This document shows, piece after piece, positions 24,285 through 62,251 of a stretch of DNA of 64,000 nt (the first letter of the stretch is position 1; each line of letters opens with the position of its first letter). Position numbers and translations under genes: made by a program. The stretch is from NCBI GenBank assembly GCA_018857735.1, contig JABMCL010003486.1:781501-845500 (forward strand). The letters run 5' to 3'. A model generated the notes under the pieces. That model saw nothing but the letters and a program-made list of their open reading frames with translations, made no database searches and was not told the DNA's origin. This stretch comes from Alviniconcha marisindica (lineage: Eukaryota; Mollusca; Gastropoda; Provannidae).

Positions 24285-24701
24285 TAACTGTCAACCCTTT
24301 TTGGGAGTAAACCTTAGTCCAGTGTTTGTGAACCTGTATTTCCCTTAAGCAGGCCGGGGTCTTTTGTTTTTTCGCTGGTGGCAGTGGCATTTTGAATTCC
24401 AACCGGTACGTGTGACAGGGGAAGGAAGAAGCAATGTTGTGCAAAATACACATGTTTGACTTCAAATCTCACTTCTGACGAGATTTTTTAGCCTTTAGCC
24501 CAGTTGGTGTGCATTTGGCGATGGCATGTGTCAGCTGCTTGTTCAACAGTTTTTGAATCTTTTATGCTCAGTTTAAAACAACAACAAAATCTCATGAACA
24601 TTATGTTTTCCTGTATCCATCTTCCAATATGGCCATATCCCCCCAAAAATGATGATTTAAAAAAAAAATTATACCGGTAAACTGTATTGGTTAACAGGTA
24701 T
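24285..24701 (+). mobile_element. MITE, family D, copy 2
   Basis: This is the uninterrupted relative of 5750-6231. It starts ACTGTCAACCC after TA and ends GGTTAACAGG before TA. It keeps the empty version of the site into which the 64-bp element inserted in copy 1. It lies just past the COX16 stop codon, on the opposite strand to that gene, so it may be part of the COX16 3' UTR. Confidence 0.75.
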
Positions 24702-24859
24702 GCATTTTTAAAGTTTAAAACACAAGAAATACATTGTATCACTCAATGTCAGCCTCAGTTTGCAATATCACACAAATATAACGCTGGTTTTCTTTTTCTT
24801 TTTTCCCACAGAAAAAATGCATGTCCAAAGTCAACACTAAACAATTTCCACCAAACTGT

Positions 24860-25059
24860 CTATGAAGGCTCTGGCTTTTTCTGCCGCTGAAGATCTTGTA
24901 CAGTTTTGGAATCTTCCCATGGGCGGGGTCCTCTGATATTTTCCCAGTGTTCTAGGTCTGTTTTCTGATAATCCTAGAAACAGAGAGGAATTGGATTGTT
25001 AGTGTTCAATTCTGAGTCTGACAGATATAAAATGGAAATCTGTATAGACACACGCACAA

Positions 25060-25093
<34 letters not shown>

Positions 25094-28000
25094 CTCTTTA
25101 TATATATATATATGTCAGTTGACTGTCAGATTAAGTTAGGTAGCTGTATGATTATTTAAACTGTCAGATTAAGTTAGGTAGCTGTATGATTATTTACTAA
25201 TTTAACTTTGAACACAATGAACTAGAATGACATCATTCACAGACACCCCCCACCTGAAAGCAAGTAAGCATGTCAAATATGTATGTGACCACAGTGTTGA
25301 AAACAGTATAGCTATCATAGCTCACCTCATATGCATCTTCTATTGAATAGGTTCCAGTTCCTTTGTCCTTAATTTTAATACCATACTTTTCAGCTTCTTC
25401 GTGTGTGATCTGAAATCATAAACAAATATATATAATATATAAATTAATGTATACCTCATTACATTTGTATTACGGCAAAATCCCTCTTTCCAAATCCAAG
25501 ACCACCTTAGAAATCATGCAAAAGTGGTCTTAGGAAGAGGAATGGTCATTGGTGAGCAGTTCATTTACATACAAATGTGAAGGAAAGGTTTCAGAAAAAG
25601 TGGTCTGTACTATTCCTACTATATAGTATACTGGAGGTACAAAAACTGTTGCCATGTTAATTCCAAAGGCACAAGTTTCCAAAATCACTTTTGGGAACTC
25701 ACCGTTATAATGTATACATACAATATCTAATAATATCATAATCACAAAGATGTGCATAAAAAGTGGTGAAACAGCCCCCCCCCCCCCACCTTCTCCTTCC
25801 AGCAACCCATTTTATCTGCTCTGTAGAGTGATCACTGATTCTCTGAAGTTACTCATCAGAGCATTTGCATCTGCAACCTAAATTTGGTGTGAAACAAGTA
25901 ACTGTTGAGCATTAAAAAAAGCATACACATTTTGAGGGAAGTGAGTTTAAAACACAATTGTATGGTGTGACATATGTATGTTACATGTGTGTGTGTCTGT
26001 GTGTGTGTGTGCGTGTGGGTGTGCATGCACATGTGTGTGTGCCAAAGCTGGGGAAAGTCTTTCGAATAAGCACTATAAGTTTATAACTGATATGACCTTG
26101 CCCTTGACTCAAAGTTGCTGAAACTGACATCCAATGAAACTGGTAGAATATTATAAAATAGAACAAAAACTAAAATTTACAGAACTTGTCAGTATCAATT
26201 TTGAAAGATCTAAAAAAAAAAAAACCCCATAAAGAACTTATCAATATCAAATTTGAAAAAGAGCTCACAAATCATTTGAACACAATTAAAGTTTAAGAAG
26301 ACCCTGCAAGAATATTACGCATTATATCTTTTTATCTTAATGTAATTTGTAATTTGTGAGTGATCTTGAAATCCTTTGATCAAAAAGCAAAGTTTCAAAT
26401 TTATATATATATATATATTATAGTGGTTTAGTGGTGTCAATAATAACTTGACTAAATGACATTGTGGATTTTGACTAGTTCTGAAACTTACTGATCATTT
26501 CCTTTAGTAAATTTACACATCTGTATGCAACAGCAGCAGTTCCCCCCTGCCCCCCCCCCCAAAAACAAACAAACAAAAAAAACAATAACCCACAAACATG
26601 TGTGACCTAATGTGCATACATTACATATAAATATATAACAATCATACAAACTTTGAGGTTTTAATTAAAATTTAGAGGAGTCAAATTGTAATCATCTAAT
26701 ATAATTTGTGGTGATTTCTGCAGTTATACCTTTTTGCTCTTTTGGAAGTCATATCTCAGGGAAGCAAACTGTTTCAGTGCAAAGGATCCACCAATCATCA
26801 ATACCTGAGAAAGTAAAAATAAAAGTAACACATTAGGGGTAAAAAATTAAAAAAAAGCAGAAAAAACATGTTTTTGACACAAAATAACCCCCTCTCACGC
26901 AATTGCTCAAACCACATGTATTGACTATATATATATTTATATGCACAAAAGTCCAGATCTCTATGACAGAATGCATTTTAATTAAAGGCTTTAAGCTGTC
27001 TCTCTCTTGCTCAGCCTGTCTCTCTCTTGCTCAGCCTGTCTCTCTGAGTGATGCTGGGGTGTGAAGTTGGTTGTTAGAACATATATATATATATATATCA
27101 ACTTTGACAGCTGCCAGGCCAGGGTGAGTGACATTGAATGAGGTCAGTGGTAGTTCACTAAGTCAGTTTCTGGCCACATTGCTAGTTTCCTGCTGTTCAT
27201 TTGCATGCAGGACTGACCACATTTTACAGCTCAGCAAAGACAACACACAAAATGATTTTTGACAAAAATATGCGAGTACCAATCAAACTGAAAGACAGAG
27301 ACCTAACCAAGCACCAGAGAAAAATACTGATTGCCAAGCTCAAGGGTATTGAAAATAGTGCAATTATCCATCAGGCTTGCACAGAATTCTGCAGCAGGTG
27401 TGAGAGGAAGAATTTCAACTAAATAAGCGCAGGATTGTTCTTAAAAAATTGCTGTCGGTGTGATTAACATCATGATTGGTTGTACCCTTTTTGTTTTCAA
27501 CCAGCAATCACAAAAACATGCACAATTATCATTAATTATCAGTTAAGACTAAGAGGACATTGCAGTGTTCACTGTTATGGAACTGTCACAGAAGTTTGTG
27601 CCAAGCCTTGTACTTTTTTCTCTTCTGTTTTTATAATAATGTACACCTGGATCAGTAAGTCTGTAACTGTAAGAAACTCACTCAACAGAAACTTGAGAGA
27701 ATGTGTCTGAGTGTGTAAAGCAAATTAAAAGACAATTAATTAAAAAAATGATTGGTTGGTTTACATATTATATATTATCAAAATTGTTCAGATGGTGGTT
27801 GAAAACCTTAAAACTGTTTAAAAAAATAAAATCACTGATACTGATCATGATTAGGCCTGTCCTTACAAGTTACAGCTATTCATTCAGTGCAGACCTGACA
27901 GCAAGTAAGGTTGCAGCTGATAGAGCATCGGTGGAATCCAACAGAGTTCAAGAGTCGGACTGCCAAATGGTAGAACTTGTGTACAACCTGTCACTGTCAG

Positions 28001-29186
28001 TGAGCTGCAATTTTTGGGCTCAAGTAGACCTGCAGTAGGGTTAACAATGACAAATCTGTTCATGACTCCCCACCCAAACCAAGGGGAATCTGCAGACTTC
28101 CTCCCTCCCAATCCAGTAGTCACCATTCATGACTTTGTTCATCATGCTGATCTTGTCTAACATTCCCCATGACTGCAAATTTTATAGCCACATTTGGGCC
28201 CTCAGAGGTACTTGAGGTGGGACTTAAGTTGTGAAGGATCCAATCATTGCACCATCTCCAATGTGTATTCTTCAGATGTTGCTGATGGGTTCCATACCAT
28301 GGATGCATACTTCAACATTTGTCACACAAGGTCTTTGTAGCAGTGTGTTTGAACAGCAATTGCCTAAACTTCAGGTTCTTGTAAGTAAAGGTGCTCACTT
28401 TGTTAATGTTATGGATGTGTTTTCCCCAATCAAGGCTCTCTGTTAACTCTGCTCCAGTGTACTTTGCACCGGTAAAGTCAAAGGTTTGGTTGTGGGGGAT
28501 GCAGCTGGTGGTGATCCTGTTTTTTTGTTTGTTTTTGTTTTTGATGATCAGTTGGTGACATATATATCTCTAACCATGTGCAGGTTGCTCAGTGATCTCT
28601 TCAACCAGTTTTTAACCCAAACGCCAGCTTAAATTTCAATAAATTTAGACCCACCCAGTTTTCAGCTTTATTATCATTAAGTACATTGGTGATAATTGCC
28701 TTTTAATCTGCTTTGCCTGCAACCTCACTGTAGAGTCAGATTTACTGGGGTATTAATTCTAATATCTGCATAGCCATAGGTGTTCAGACATCTTACTTAG
28801 CCCTGGATATCTTGGCCCTGCACACCTCAACCCACTGTTACATTTTATCTAGATCTATCTATAATTATATACAGTATAGTGTCCTGAAGAATATGTGTGC
28901 TGACCTTGATGTTTTTGCTTGCAAATAATCAGCAAGTTTTCAGATTGTTGGGTGACACTAAGAGTAAGACCGAGTGACAAATCCAGAACACTTACTAAAA
29001 CACCCCTCACACAGTCACAGAGATTGTCCTTGGGTTGCAGTCCATAGTTATCTGGTGCACATTCTAATAATAATACCAGTAAGGTACTCTTTCAAACTTG
29101 TGCTATTTCTCCAGACAGGAGCGCATAACACATTAGTCATTACACATCAAACAACCAAAACACAGTCAAACCAAACTTCTTCAAGT

Positions 29187-29237
<51 letters not shown>

Positions 29238-29917
29238 CAATAAATAGCCTGAACAGGATAGCTTGAAGAGGTGAAATTTCAAAGATGATATGAAATTGAA
29301 AGATGTGACTCACTGACTGTGTTTGAATCTTGATGATCTAACTTTGCAATGCAAACCCTTCACGCATGCCAAAACTGTGGAATATTCCTTTTACTGACAC
29401 AGAGGCTGCCAAACATGCACAATACCTGTTAATATTATAATATTAATAATAAAATTTAAAATGTTGACCTGTTCACTACAAGTAAACTGCTAACCAGATT
29501 TTACGACGTTTTCTGCTATCGTGCTAACCAGATTTTAAACAGCCAAAATTGTCGTCTAAGCTCTATTTCATCTGCCTCGCATGCACTCTCACTGCAGAGT
29601 CAACTGCTTGATGATCGGGGTTTTCTACATTAACATAAAGGCAGACAGAAAGAAAGCTTGGCACGTGCCAGGATTTCATCAGCTCATGCAGCTTTGTACT
29701 TATAAGTTATAGTAGTTAACACTGTTTAGCCATTTTACTTTTTAGGGTTTGAGTAGACAACATCCCCCAACTCTTCACTCAGATGAGTACAAGCTCAAAA
29801 ACATATTATTCGCTCGACGGGTTTTCGCACAGTAATTTTACTTACGAAAAATGGGATGCCAAAACGAATGAAACGTCTTTTTGTTACTTGTCGATACCAC
29901 TCTATGAAAGCAGCCAT
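24860..29917 (-). CDS. COX16: COX16, cytochrome c oxidase assembly factor (4 exons, 114 aa)
   Basis: Exons in transcript order: 29917-29846, 26804-26730, 25409-25326, 24973-24860. All introns are GT/AG and phase 0, so the joined frame is unambiguous. The start is in CAAAATGGC. Residues 1-20 are basic with FIRFGIP; a single membrane segment covers about 19-36 and runs into the family signature GGSFALKQFASLRYD (29-43). The charged C-terminal part faces the intermembrane space and carries ENIRGPRPWED (88-98), the second signature. Human COX16 is 106 aa, so the length fits. COX16 works in the mitochondrial inner membrane, in maturation and assembly of COX2 and complex IV. The 3-kb intron 1 holds an antisense LINE relic. 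Confidence 0.96.
25122..25197. repeat. 38-bp tandem duplication
   Basis: CTGTCAGATTAAGTTAGGTA and the following GCTGTATGATTATTTA occur twice in direct succession (25123-25158 and 25161-25196) in COX16 intron 3, right after CT and TA microsatellites. The copies are identical, which suggests a recent event. Confidence 0.9.
26995..27050. repeat. 25-bp tandem duplication
   Basis: TGTCTCTCTCTTGCTCAGCC is repeated in tandem, with a third partial copy, in COX16 intron 1. Confidence 0.8.
28255..28475 (-). pseudogene. LINE reverse transcriptase C-terminal relic (minus strand)
   Basis: Translated on the minus strand, pieces such as AKYTGAELTESLDWGKHIHN, then FTYKNLKFR, VEVCIHGMEPISN-like text and TLEMVQ followed by a stop keep the order of the LINE C-terminal region (GVELT.DL.W..HI, then WDPH, then LEMVQR). 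The relic at 21480-21515 carries the same LEMVQ block. It is frameshifted and dead, inside COX16 intron 1. Confidence 0.55.
29188..29233. repeat. CA microsatellite
   Basis: About 23 uninterrupted CA units in COX16 intron 1. Confidence 0.95.
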
Positions 29918-30010
29918 TTTGACCTTGCACCCAACCCTCTGTTGCATGGGTATTTCTGATTGGTCAAAAGTGTGATTTCCACCAATCGAATGCCACATAC
30001 CAACATTTGT
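29918..30010. promoter_or_regulatory. Candidate COX16 promoter with paired CCAAT boxes
   Basis: Within 70 bp upstream of the COX16 start are ATTGG (29959-29963, CCAAT on the minus strand) and CCAAT (29982-29986, plus strand), in opposite orientations. NF-Y CCAAT pairs of this kind are common in compact bidirectional promoters, and a plus-strand gene starts coding at 31709. Site use is inferred; transcription starts are not known. Confidence 0.45.
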
Positions 30011-30570
30011 AGAGTTTAGTCACTGGAGTTATCTCCCTACGTATGCTGTACAGCTTTCGATTCATTTGCCAACAAATGTGGGATTGACTGTACCATGCAT
30101 TAAGTACGCGTATATAATCATTCTCCAAATTAACGAAGAGATTTTATTTTTCATTCCACAATACCTGCATAAATAGACGGACAGACAGAATATCGATGAT
30201 CGAGTTCTATAATTCGGGCTAACAGTAGCCGTTTAGTACTGTACTGTTATAGTGTTACTAAGTGTATTTTACAGCTACAATTGAGTTCTTTTTTTCTTTT
30301 TTTAAACTTGTCAGTTCTAGTTTTCTCACAAACAACTGTGAAGTGTCAATATTATTGCTGTTAGTATTAATTATTTTTATAGGCTTGTAGTATTAAATCA
30401 CCCCTAGTTTTGCTTTGACTTTGAGTTAAGCAGGCATCTTTAGCAGAGCTTTATGATCTCTGCCCATAATCACAGAGTTTTAAATCACATAGTAATTTCG
30501 TCATTCTCCTCTGAACGCTACTGAATGTCTGCCAGGATGCAGACTTTATGATCACATATGTTCATATTCA

Positions 30571-30572
<2 letters not shown>

Positions 30573-30632
<60 letters not shown>
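30573..30632. repeat. AT microsatellite, about 30 units
   Basis: Uninterrupted alternating AT from 30573 to 30632. Open frames reading Ile-Tyr repeats through it are artefacts. Confidence 0.95.
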
Positions 30633-30639
<7 letters not shown>

Positions 30640-31109
30640 GCCTGAGGCTGATAATTAACTCCCAAAGTCTCATGGCAAATTTTGTTTTTGCAACAAGCAC
30701 TCTGTGCATTTGGTTTCTTCATGTTCCACCCGCAGTGGCCCTCTGGTATTTGAATCATGGTCCCTTTTCTGCAGACTTCCAGCCACTGCATATCATTTTT
30801 TCTATTTTTCCTGCAAGAATTTGTAACTTGATCATGAATACATTCATAGAGAATATCTGAACATACTGTAGATGTGATTATATTCTTAGTTTAGGTATAT
30901 TATGGAGAGGGGCACATGGTCCAAAACCACAAGCTTCCTTCCAATCATTGCTATCAGTTTGTTAGCTTCCTCTGTTTGGATATATATGTATTTAAATGGA
31001 TCCTGAATTTGAGATGTTTTGTCAGGTTTCAAGGCTGATCATTCTGCATCCAGATGTTATAGAATACACCTTAGATTCCTACTGGTTTCCTAATCATAAC
31101 CCCATAGCA

Positions 31110-31310
31110 TTAATAGTCTTCCACAGTAACCTTGAAAGCTGTTGGGGTGTTGGCATAGGATACATCTGATAAAAGTCGGTGCCACAGTCTTATGGCAGAT
31201 GAAAAGACTGGAGATGATGCAGAATGATGGGTAGCAATTATTCTGTGGAAGTTTGTACCTCTAGAGCAAATTCCTCTGAAACAAATCCTCAGGAGCAAAA
31301 TATTTTGGAG
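31110..31310 (-). pseudogene. LINE ORF2 C-terminal tail relic (minus strand)
   Basis: A minus-strand frame has SSAIRLWHRLLSDVSYANTP followed by TAFKVTVEDY. This resembles the usual LINE ending, R.I..WN.LP.....T...FK..L, at the very C terminus of non-LTR reverse transcriptases. It is isolated and short. Family assignment is tentative. Confidence 0.4.
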
Positions 31311-31708
31311 TAAATGTATGCTGCTGTTTAGTCTAATATCACTTATGGGCAAAGACTTTAGTTTAAATAAAAGGAAGAAGCATGCTGTTGTGATGAATGC
31401 CTGGATGGCAAAGTGCTGAACCACCAAAGGGAAAGCATTACAAACCGTTAAATGCTCATTTGGAATGTCTTTTGTCAGAGCAGTACTAGAGAACTGACCA
31501 CAGAGTTCTTGTTTTTGTTGCATCACTTACATAATGTTTTCCCAAAATGAATGAGGTGATTTACTGTGCATTTGTTAAGTTCATCTCAGGATGCTCTCAC
31601 TAAATTAGTAAATTAGTATATTTTGTTAATCTTTCAGATTGCAAACAAGGGGTACCTTGTGCTTCAATATACTTTTGAGGCTGCATTAGCCATACTACAG
31701 GCAGCCAC

Positions 31709-32299
31709 ATGAATCACTTCGGTTTAAGTGCAGCCTGTCGGAGACTCCAGAAGCCTGTGCTTTTGGGTTTGCAGCATCATGGCTCCTACATAAAATACTT
31801 AAGATCTCCATGCCGATCTGCCTCTTCTAAAGATGAAGATAAAAGTTCTTCCAAACAAAACACTGAAAATAAAGAAACACAGGCTGTGCAAGACAAGATG
31901 GGGAAGTGGACACCAAGGCGGAGGAGAGCTTCATTGTCCCCTACAGACAGACTGTATACAGCACTTTCAGAAGAGACAGACGGATCAGTGCAGCATGTCA
32001 GCAGAGAGTACCCAAGAAACAGTCAGGCTGAGAGACATGATATGGATTTTGAGAGCTGCAGACCTCCATCAAATGATGAAGTATCCAAAGTAACTTTGGA
32101 ACCACGTAAACGTGGGGTTAATGAAGAGGAACAAAACAAACTGCATCATGATACACAAAGAAGACGGAGGCATCTTTCACCTTTAAAACGGTTCTCTGGA
32201 ATGATTCCGGAAAAGTACTGGAATAAAGAAAATGTAAGCGCGTCTGTGAAAAAGGATCTTCATGAACTAATCAAACATGATGATCCCTCAAAGGAATAG
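31709..32299 (+). CDS. Unrecognised basic protein, 196 aa, probable mitochondrial presequence
   Basis: One intronless open frame. Residues 1-40 have no Asp or Glu and carry several Arg/Lys, Ser and hydrophobic residues, the look of a mitochondrial targeting peptide; an acidic/Ser-rich linker follows. The body has two spaced copies of one motif: RRRRASLSPTDRLYTALSEE (70-89) and RRRRHLSPLKRFSGMIPEKY (151-170). The rest is charged and probably disordered, apart from a possible short helix near the end. The frame is not low-complexity, and two AATAAA signals follow within 240 nt, so I believe it is a real gene. I do not recognise the family and assign no function. Its head-to-head position next to COX16 fits, but does not prove, a mitochondrial role. 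Confidence 0.65.
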   Translation: MNHFGLSAACRRLQKPVLLGLQHHGSYIKYLRSPCRSASSKDEDKSSSKQNTENKETQAVQDKMGKWTPRRRRASLSPTDRLYTALSEETDGSVQHVSREYPRNSQAERHDMDFESCRPPSNDEVSKVTLEPRKRGVNEEEQNKLHHDTQRRRRHLSPLKRFSGMIPEKYWNKENVSASVKKDLHELIKHDDPSKE

Positions 32300-32523
32300 T
32301 TTGGAGTAACTTTGTGTGGCGTGCACATGCACATGCACACTCACACACATGCACGCACTCACGAACATGCAAGCACACTCACACACAAGCATGCACACAC
32401 ACTAAATCACTCGCTCACACTCAGTCACTCACTCAAAAACTTGTACACAAACAGCACAGAGTCAATTCATCAGGAGGATTTTATTTTGCACTCGGTTTCT
32501 GCATGACCACAATCATTTAGTTT

Positions 32524-32538
32524 AATAAACTGAATAAA
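32524..32538 (+). terminator. Tandem poly(A) signals of the 196-aa gene
   Basis: AATAAA at 32524-32529 and again at 32533-32538, followed by GTGTTTTTTC, a U/GU-rich downstream element. This gives a 3' UTR of about 250 nt that contains a CA-rich tract at 32325-32405. Confidence 0.65.
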
Positions 32539-32864
32539 AGTGTTTTTTCAAGTAAGTTCTACTTTTCCTCCTGTTGGAGGTGCCGAAGTGCTGGCCATGT
32601 ACACCATTTACCTTAGATACCAGATGGTCAGTTACTCTTTGAAGTTTTTTTATATATATTTTATATAACACATTTTAAATTTACACATGCATGGACAAAA
32701 CTAATGGCAATACTAATTTTAAAGCACCAGTCTGCCTGTCTGAGGAAATATTCAGTTAGTTGATCTATATCATCTACACAAAAAATATTCAGTGAGACTT
32801 GTGTGTAAATAATGTATTGTAACAACTAACATATTCCTCTCTCTCTCTCTATATATATATGCAT

Positions 32865-33122
32865 CTGAAACAGAATGAGGCCCAGAGCACTTGTGCACTG
32901 GGGGGCATCCTTTTTTGAGGATGTAAGTAAACATGGTGCTTAACGTCCACAGAAACCATAAGGCTTATTAGGGACGGCGAGGATGTACCTCTGGCTGAGT
33001 TTATGTACCTTGGATTTTACATGCATGCTGGATGAGAGTTACTGTAGGCAACTCAGGTCTTTGTTGCTGTACTTGTGTTACGTAGTTCAAGTGCTAATTA
33101 ACTCCCTTGTGTGTTGATTCTG
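32865..33122 (+). mobile_element. Family C fold-back MITE, copy 1
   Basis: It starts with CTGAAACAGAATGAGGCCC and ends with TAATTAACTCCCTTGTGTGT followed by TGATT. Right-arm text (GGCAACTCAGGTCTTTGTTG) matches the copies at 48403-48640 and 63550-63820. The left inverted arm is replaced by an unrelated repeat (TTAACGTCCACAGAAACCAT, at about 32940), probably a nested insertion. Confidence 0.65.
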
Positions 33123-34751
33123 TATATATATATGGTTTATTGATTTTTCACCACAGCTTGTTTTTCTTCTTCGTGAAGGACTGGGCTGTCAGAGCACTGC
33201 AAGTCCTGCAGTAATGTGGTCATGATATTAAAACAGTAACTAAGACAGCTAATCTAATGTTAAAAATATATGATCTTGATATTCGTTGAGAAGTGGGAAC
33301 TGGTTGCAGGTTGTAAAGACTGCAGCCTAGTCAACTCTGGAAGGACTCGAGTGAAGGGGTGGAAGAAATAGCTGTGGGGAGGAGGTTCCATTTAGAGACT
33401 ATGGGGGAAGAAGGAATGGAAGAGGAAATAGTGTTGGGTCTGTTCCTAGTGCAGTCTTTGTGCTCCTCTGGTCCAAGGGTCAGAGTGGTGGAAGAAGCTT
33501 GCTGGGTTTATGTCTACAACTGTACAAGGCCATTGTTAATCTTGTAGAGCATCCCCAGGCAAGTCTGTCATTTTTGTTATTCAAGACTTGACCACTTCTG
33601 ATTTTCCTGTGGGCATGCTATTTTAGTATGTTGTAAAACCAAAGAGACAGTTATTCATTAATATCTTTGTGATTTATGTCTTTTGCTAAATCTCTGCGCT
33701 ACATTGTGTACATGTTACAAACATTAATATGTCTAAACATTGAAAGAGATCAGTTTGTTTATTCAAATTTAAAAGAATAAATGTTAGTCTTGAATATTCC
33801 CCACAACCATTCTTGTGTGAAATTGTTATTTGTATGGAGTCAGGCAGTCTGTGCCTGGTGTGTGTGTGTGGTTGGGGGGGGGGGGGGGGAGTGTGTGTTT
33901 GTGTGTGTGAGAGAGGGAGAGAGAGTGTGTGTGTGTATAGTGTGTGACAACTTTACCTTGACAGAACTTTGCAAAACGAAAGGCAGTTTTGCAGTAGTTC
34001 ATGACTTCACATGATGAAACCAACTCTGCCGTGACAAACTTTTGCAGGTATGGAAAAACTTGTAGCACATTTACAATTGCAGCTGCAAAGGCAAATTTGT
34101 CTTTCTCAAAGCATAAAAAGACTGATGTTCTGACCTACTTTAGGCTAAACATGGGGAACCACTTTGATTGGAACTCCATAGTACCTTGGACATACTGAGA
34201 TGCAGATGCTGGCATCGCAAGAATGGCAAAATCATTCCTGGTGTTTCCATAACCCAATCCTCAGTCACAGCCACCAATGATTATACAGCTATGTAAATAT
34301 GTTTCTTGCTGCTGCTACCTGAGCAGCCATCTCTTTTGATCACAACTCAATGTTGAAAAACCTAACAAAACCACCAGCTTACCCCTTGACCTGACCACAT
34401 CTCCTCTTCTTTTTCTTCTCTGTATTTTTCTAATGTTGCTTTACTGATCCACAATCATAAGGATATTCAGGACATGGAGTCCAGGATAGCCACCTTGACA
34501 CACCACCACCCTGTAGTCAGTCACACCCCCTCCCACTTCAGTCTTTCACTGTTGCCCACCTAATGAGTGGTTTAAATCAGTTTGTCATGTGTTCAGCCTG
34601 TTTTCCCTCTTACTGACAGTTACTGAGTCAGGCTGGCTTTGCTTGGGACCATGAATGTCGTATTAGACTCTAGACAGGTTTTTGTTGTATAAATTATATA
34701 TCTGAAGCCTAGTTACCTAGTACTCTAGTAGTAGGCCTATCTTTTATTCCA

Positions 34752-34905
34752 GGATCATGTACCTCTGGTGGAGTTTATTTATTATATATATACCTTGTAT
34801 TCACTCACATGTGAGGTGAGAGTTACTGCAGGCAACTCAGGTCTTTTGTTGCGTCATCATCACTGTGATGTCTTTCGAGAGCTAAATAACTCCTTTGTTT
34901 ATTTT
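34752..34905 (+). mobile_element. Family C fold-back MITE, copy 2 (right half only)
   Basis: ATGTACCTCTGGTGGAGTTT, then GAGAGTTACTGCAGGCAACT followed by CAGGTCTTTTGTTG, then CTAAATAACTCCTTTGT. It matches the right half of 32865-33122 and lacks the left arm. Confidence 0.6.
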
Positions 34906-36040
34906 CAGTATTTTTTTGTTTTGTTTGATGTCTGAACTGACAAACCTGACCTTGTGGGAATTTAGTTAGTCACTTTCTCATGGCTGAGTCAGGTCTTCAT
35001 TTAAAACTTTCAATACATTGGACCTGTGATCTGGGACTCTTTTCCTCTTTGTCAGGCATTCATCTTCACTCTTTTAAGTCAACTGACTGAAAATCCACCT
35101 GCTATCCGCTTCTGCATACTAAACTGTACTTTTCTTTCTCCTCATTTTACCAACTCAGGCCATCACCAGTAATGCATGTATTTGTAATGTGTGTCACAGC
35201 TGAATTGTGCATATCCTTATATTTTTGTAAGCACCCTGGGTTATTATGAGATGAGGCGCCGTAAATAATCTAATATTTATTGTTATAATTGTTTCTTATA
35301 AAAAAGTTATATCTTCGGGCATTACGACTGAAACAGCCCTGAACTGCCGTCATGGACTTCACTGCCGGGATCAGTCCAATAGTGGTCAAAAGATCACAGC
35401 TAGTTCCGGCCGAGGCATGGACACATGTGACTGACTGGCCTACGTTGGCTACGTGGGCACGACTACCTCAGTGACGGCCAGCTTGTCCAGTGACTGCCTG
35501 TCGGGGTTCCAGTCGCGTAAACGAGTCGCCACCAGGGCCGGCCAGTGCGTCACTGATTTTGATGCCATGTTCCGCCATATCGGTTGACAGGATTCCGAGT
35601 CATGCCGCCCCGTAGTGGCACTGGTCTGATATGACTTCACAGCCCGGCGCCATCAAGCGGCCTGAGGTGTCCTCAGAGTTAGTAAAGCTAGAGCTCTGGT
35701 AGTATCTCATTGTTCTTTACTTACTGAGCACCCGTGCGTAGGCCTACCGCGTCGGCGCGGCAGTCAGTGAAGCCTTTAAATAATATAGTTTACGATCAGC
35801 GTAGGGGGCCGCACGGCCGCCTGTGTGAGGTCACAGAGTAAGTAATTGTTTTTCGATGCCATAAAACTGTTAGGACTGAACTGGCCGCTAAGTATGTCCT
35901 AAAAAGTCCTTGCAGCTAAACCACTGTGAATGTGATTGAGATTTGACACATCTGAGAGTTTCTTCGTATCAAGTTTTGGATTTTCGCGGGAACCCGTGGT
36001 CAACTGAATGTAAACCCCGTGCTTCGTTTATCAACCATTC

Positions 36041-36051
36041 AAGATGGCGGC
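36041..36051 (+). promoter_or_regulatory. YY1-like element upstream of PPP4R3
   Basis: AAGATGGCGGC matches the extended YY1 motif often found just downstream of transcription starts of housekeeping genes. It lies 322 bp before the start codon in CG-richer sequence. A promoter or first-exon position is inferred. Confidence 0.4.
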
Positions 36052-36372
36052 CACTTGTACATTTTCTATCTACCGAGACAGCGGCCGACAGATTGATTTT
36101 AGCCCTTTGTAGTATTTTCAGATGTCTGGAACTGATCACATACACCATTGAACAAGTCGACATAACCAACAACAAATAACTGTGTGGGATTATGCTTCTT
36201 TTAACCAGCGAAAAGACATTGGAGCCCACGCGTGTGTGTGTGTTTTGAGGTGCTATCTCCATGCGAGTCGTCTGACAGAAGCGTCGGCTCCTTTGATGTG
36301 ATCTCACCTTTTTTTTTTTTCTTTTTTTTTTTTTAATCCACTCTGGGGAAATTGTTTTTGTTTTCCAACAAC

Positions 36373-62251
<25,879 letters not shown>

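Larger units (their letters stand above)
17863..24859. other. Convergent intergenic region between ABRA-like and COX16
   Basis: Contents that I can name: a MITE at 18958-19451, an orphan exon-like ORF at 20608-20759, a decayed LINE at 20841-21570, imperfect repeats of a GTTGTGGGTGTG-like motif at about 21790-22220, CA and C-rich tracts near 22560-22675, and a MITE at 24285-24701. The COX16 3' UTR must occupy the right end; candidate AATAAA signals on the minus strand are at 24055-24060 and 23002-23007. Otherwise nothing recognisable. Confidence 0.5.
30010..31708. other. Interval between COX16 and the 196-aa gene
   Basis: It should contain the 5' UTR exon(s) of the plus-strand gene; an acceptor TTTCAG at about 31632-31637 precedes the coding exon. 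It also holds a 60-bp AT microsatellite (30573-30632) and a minus-strand LINE tail relic (31110-31310). No other coding sequence was seen. Confidence 0.4.
32560..36372. other. Intergenic region upstream of PPP4R3
   Basis: The left two thirds hold copies of the family C MITE (32865-33122, 34752-34905), a fragment with ATAAGGCTTATTAGGGACGG nested in the first of them, and TG/G-rich repeats near 33855-33940. From about 35300 to 36372 the sequence becomes richer in CG dinucleotides, as expected near the PPP4R3 promoter. I see no coding exon. Confidence 0.5.

Noticed and set aside
27201..27422. 73-aa ORF in COX16 intron 1
   Set aside because: Charged but not recognisable, no splice sites of note, inside an intron with other repeat debris.
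35449..36307. Minus-strand ORFs upstream of PPP4R3
   Set aside because: No protein-family resemblance; this is CG-richer promoter-type sequence where chance frames are longer.
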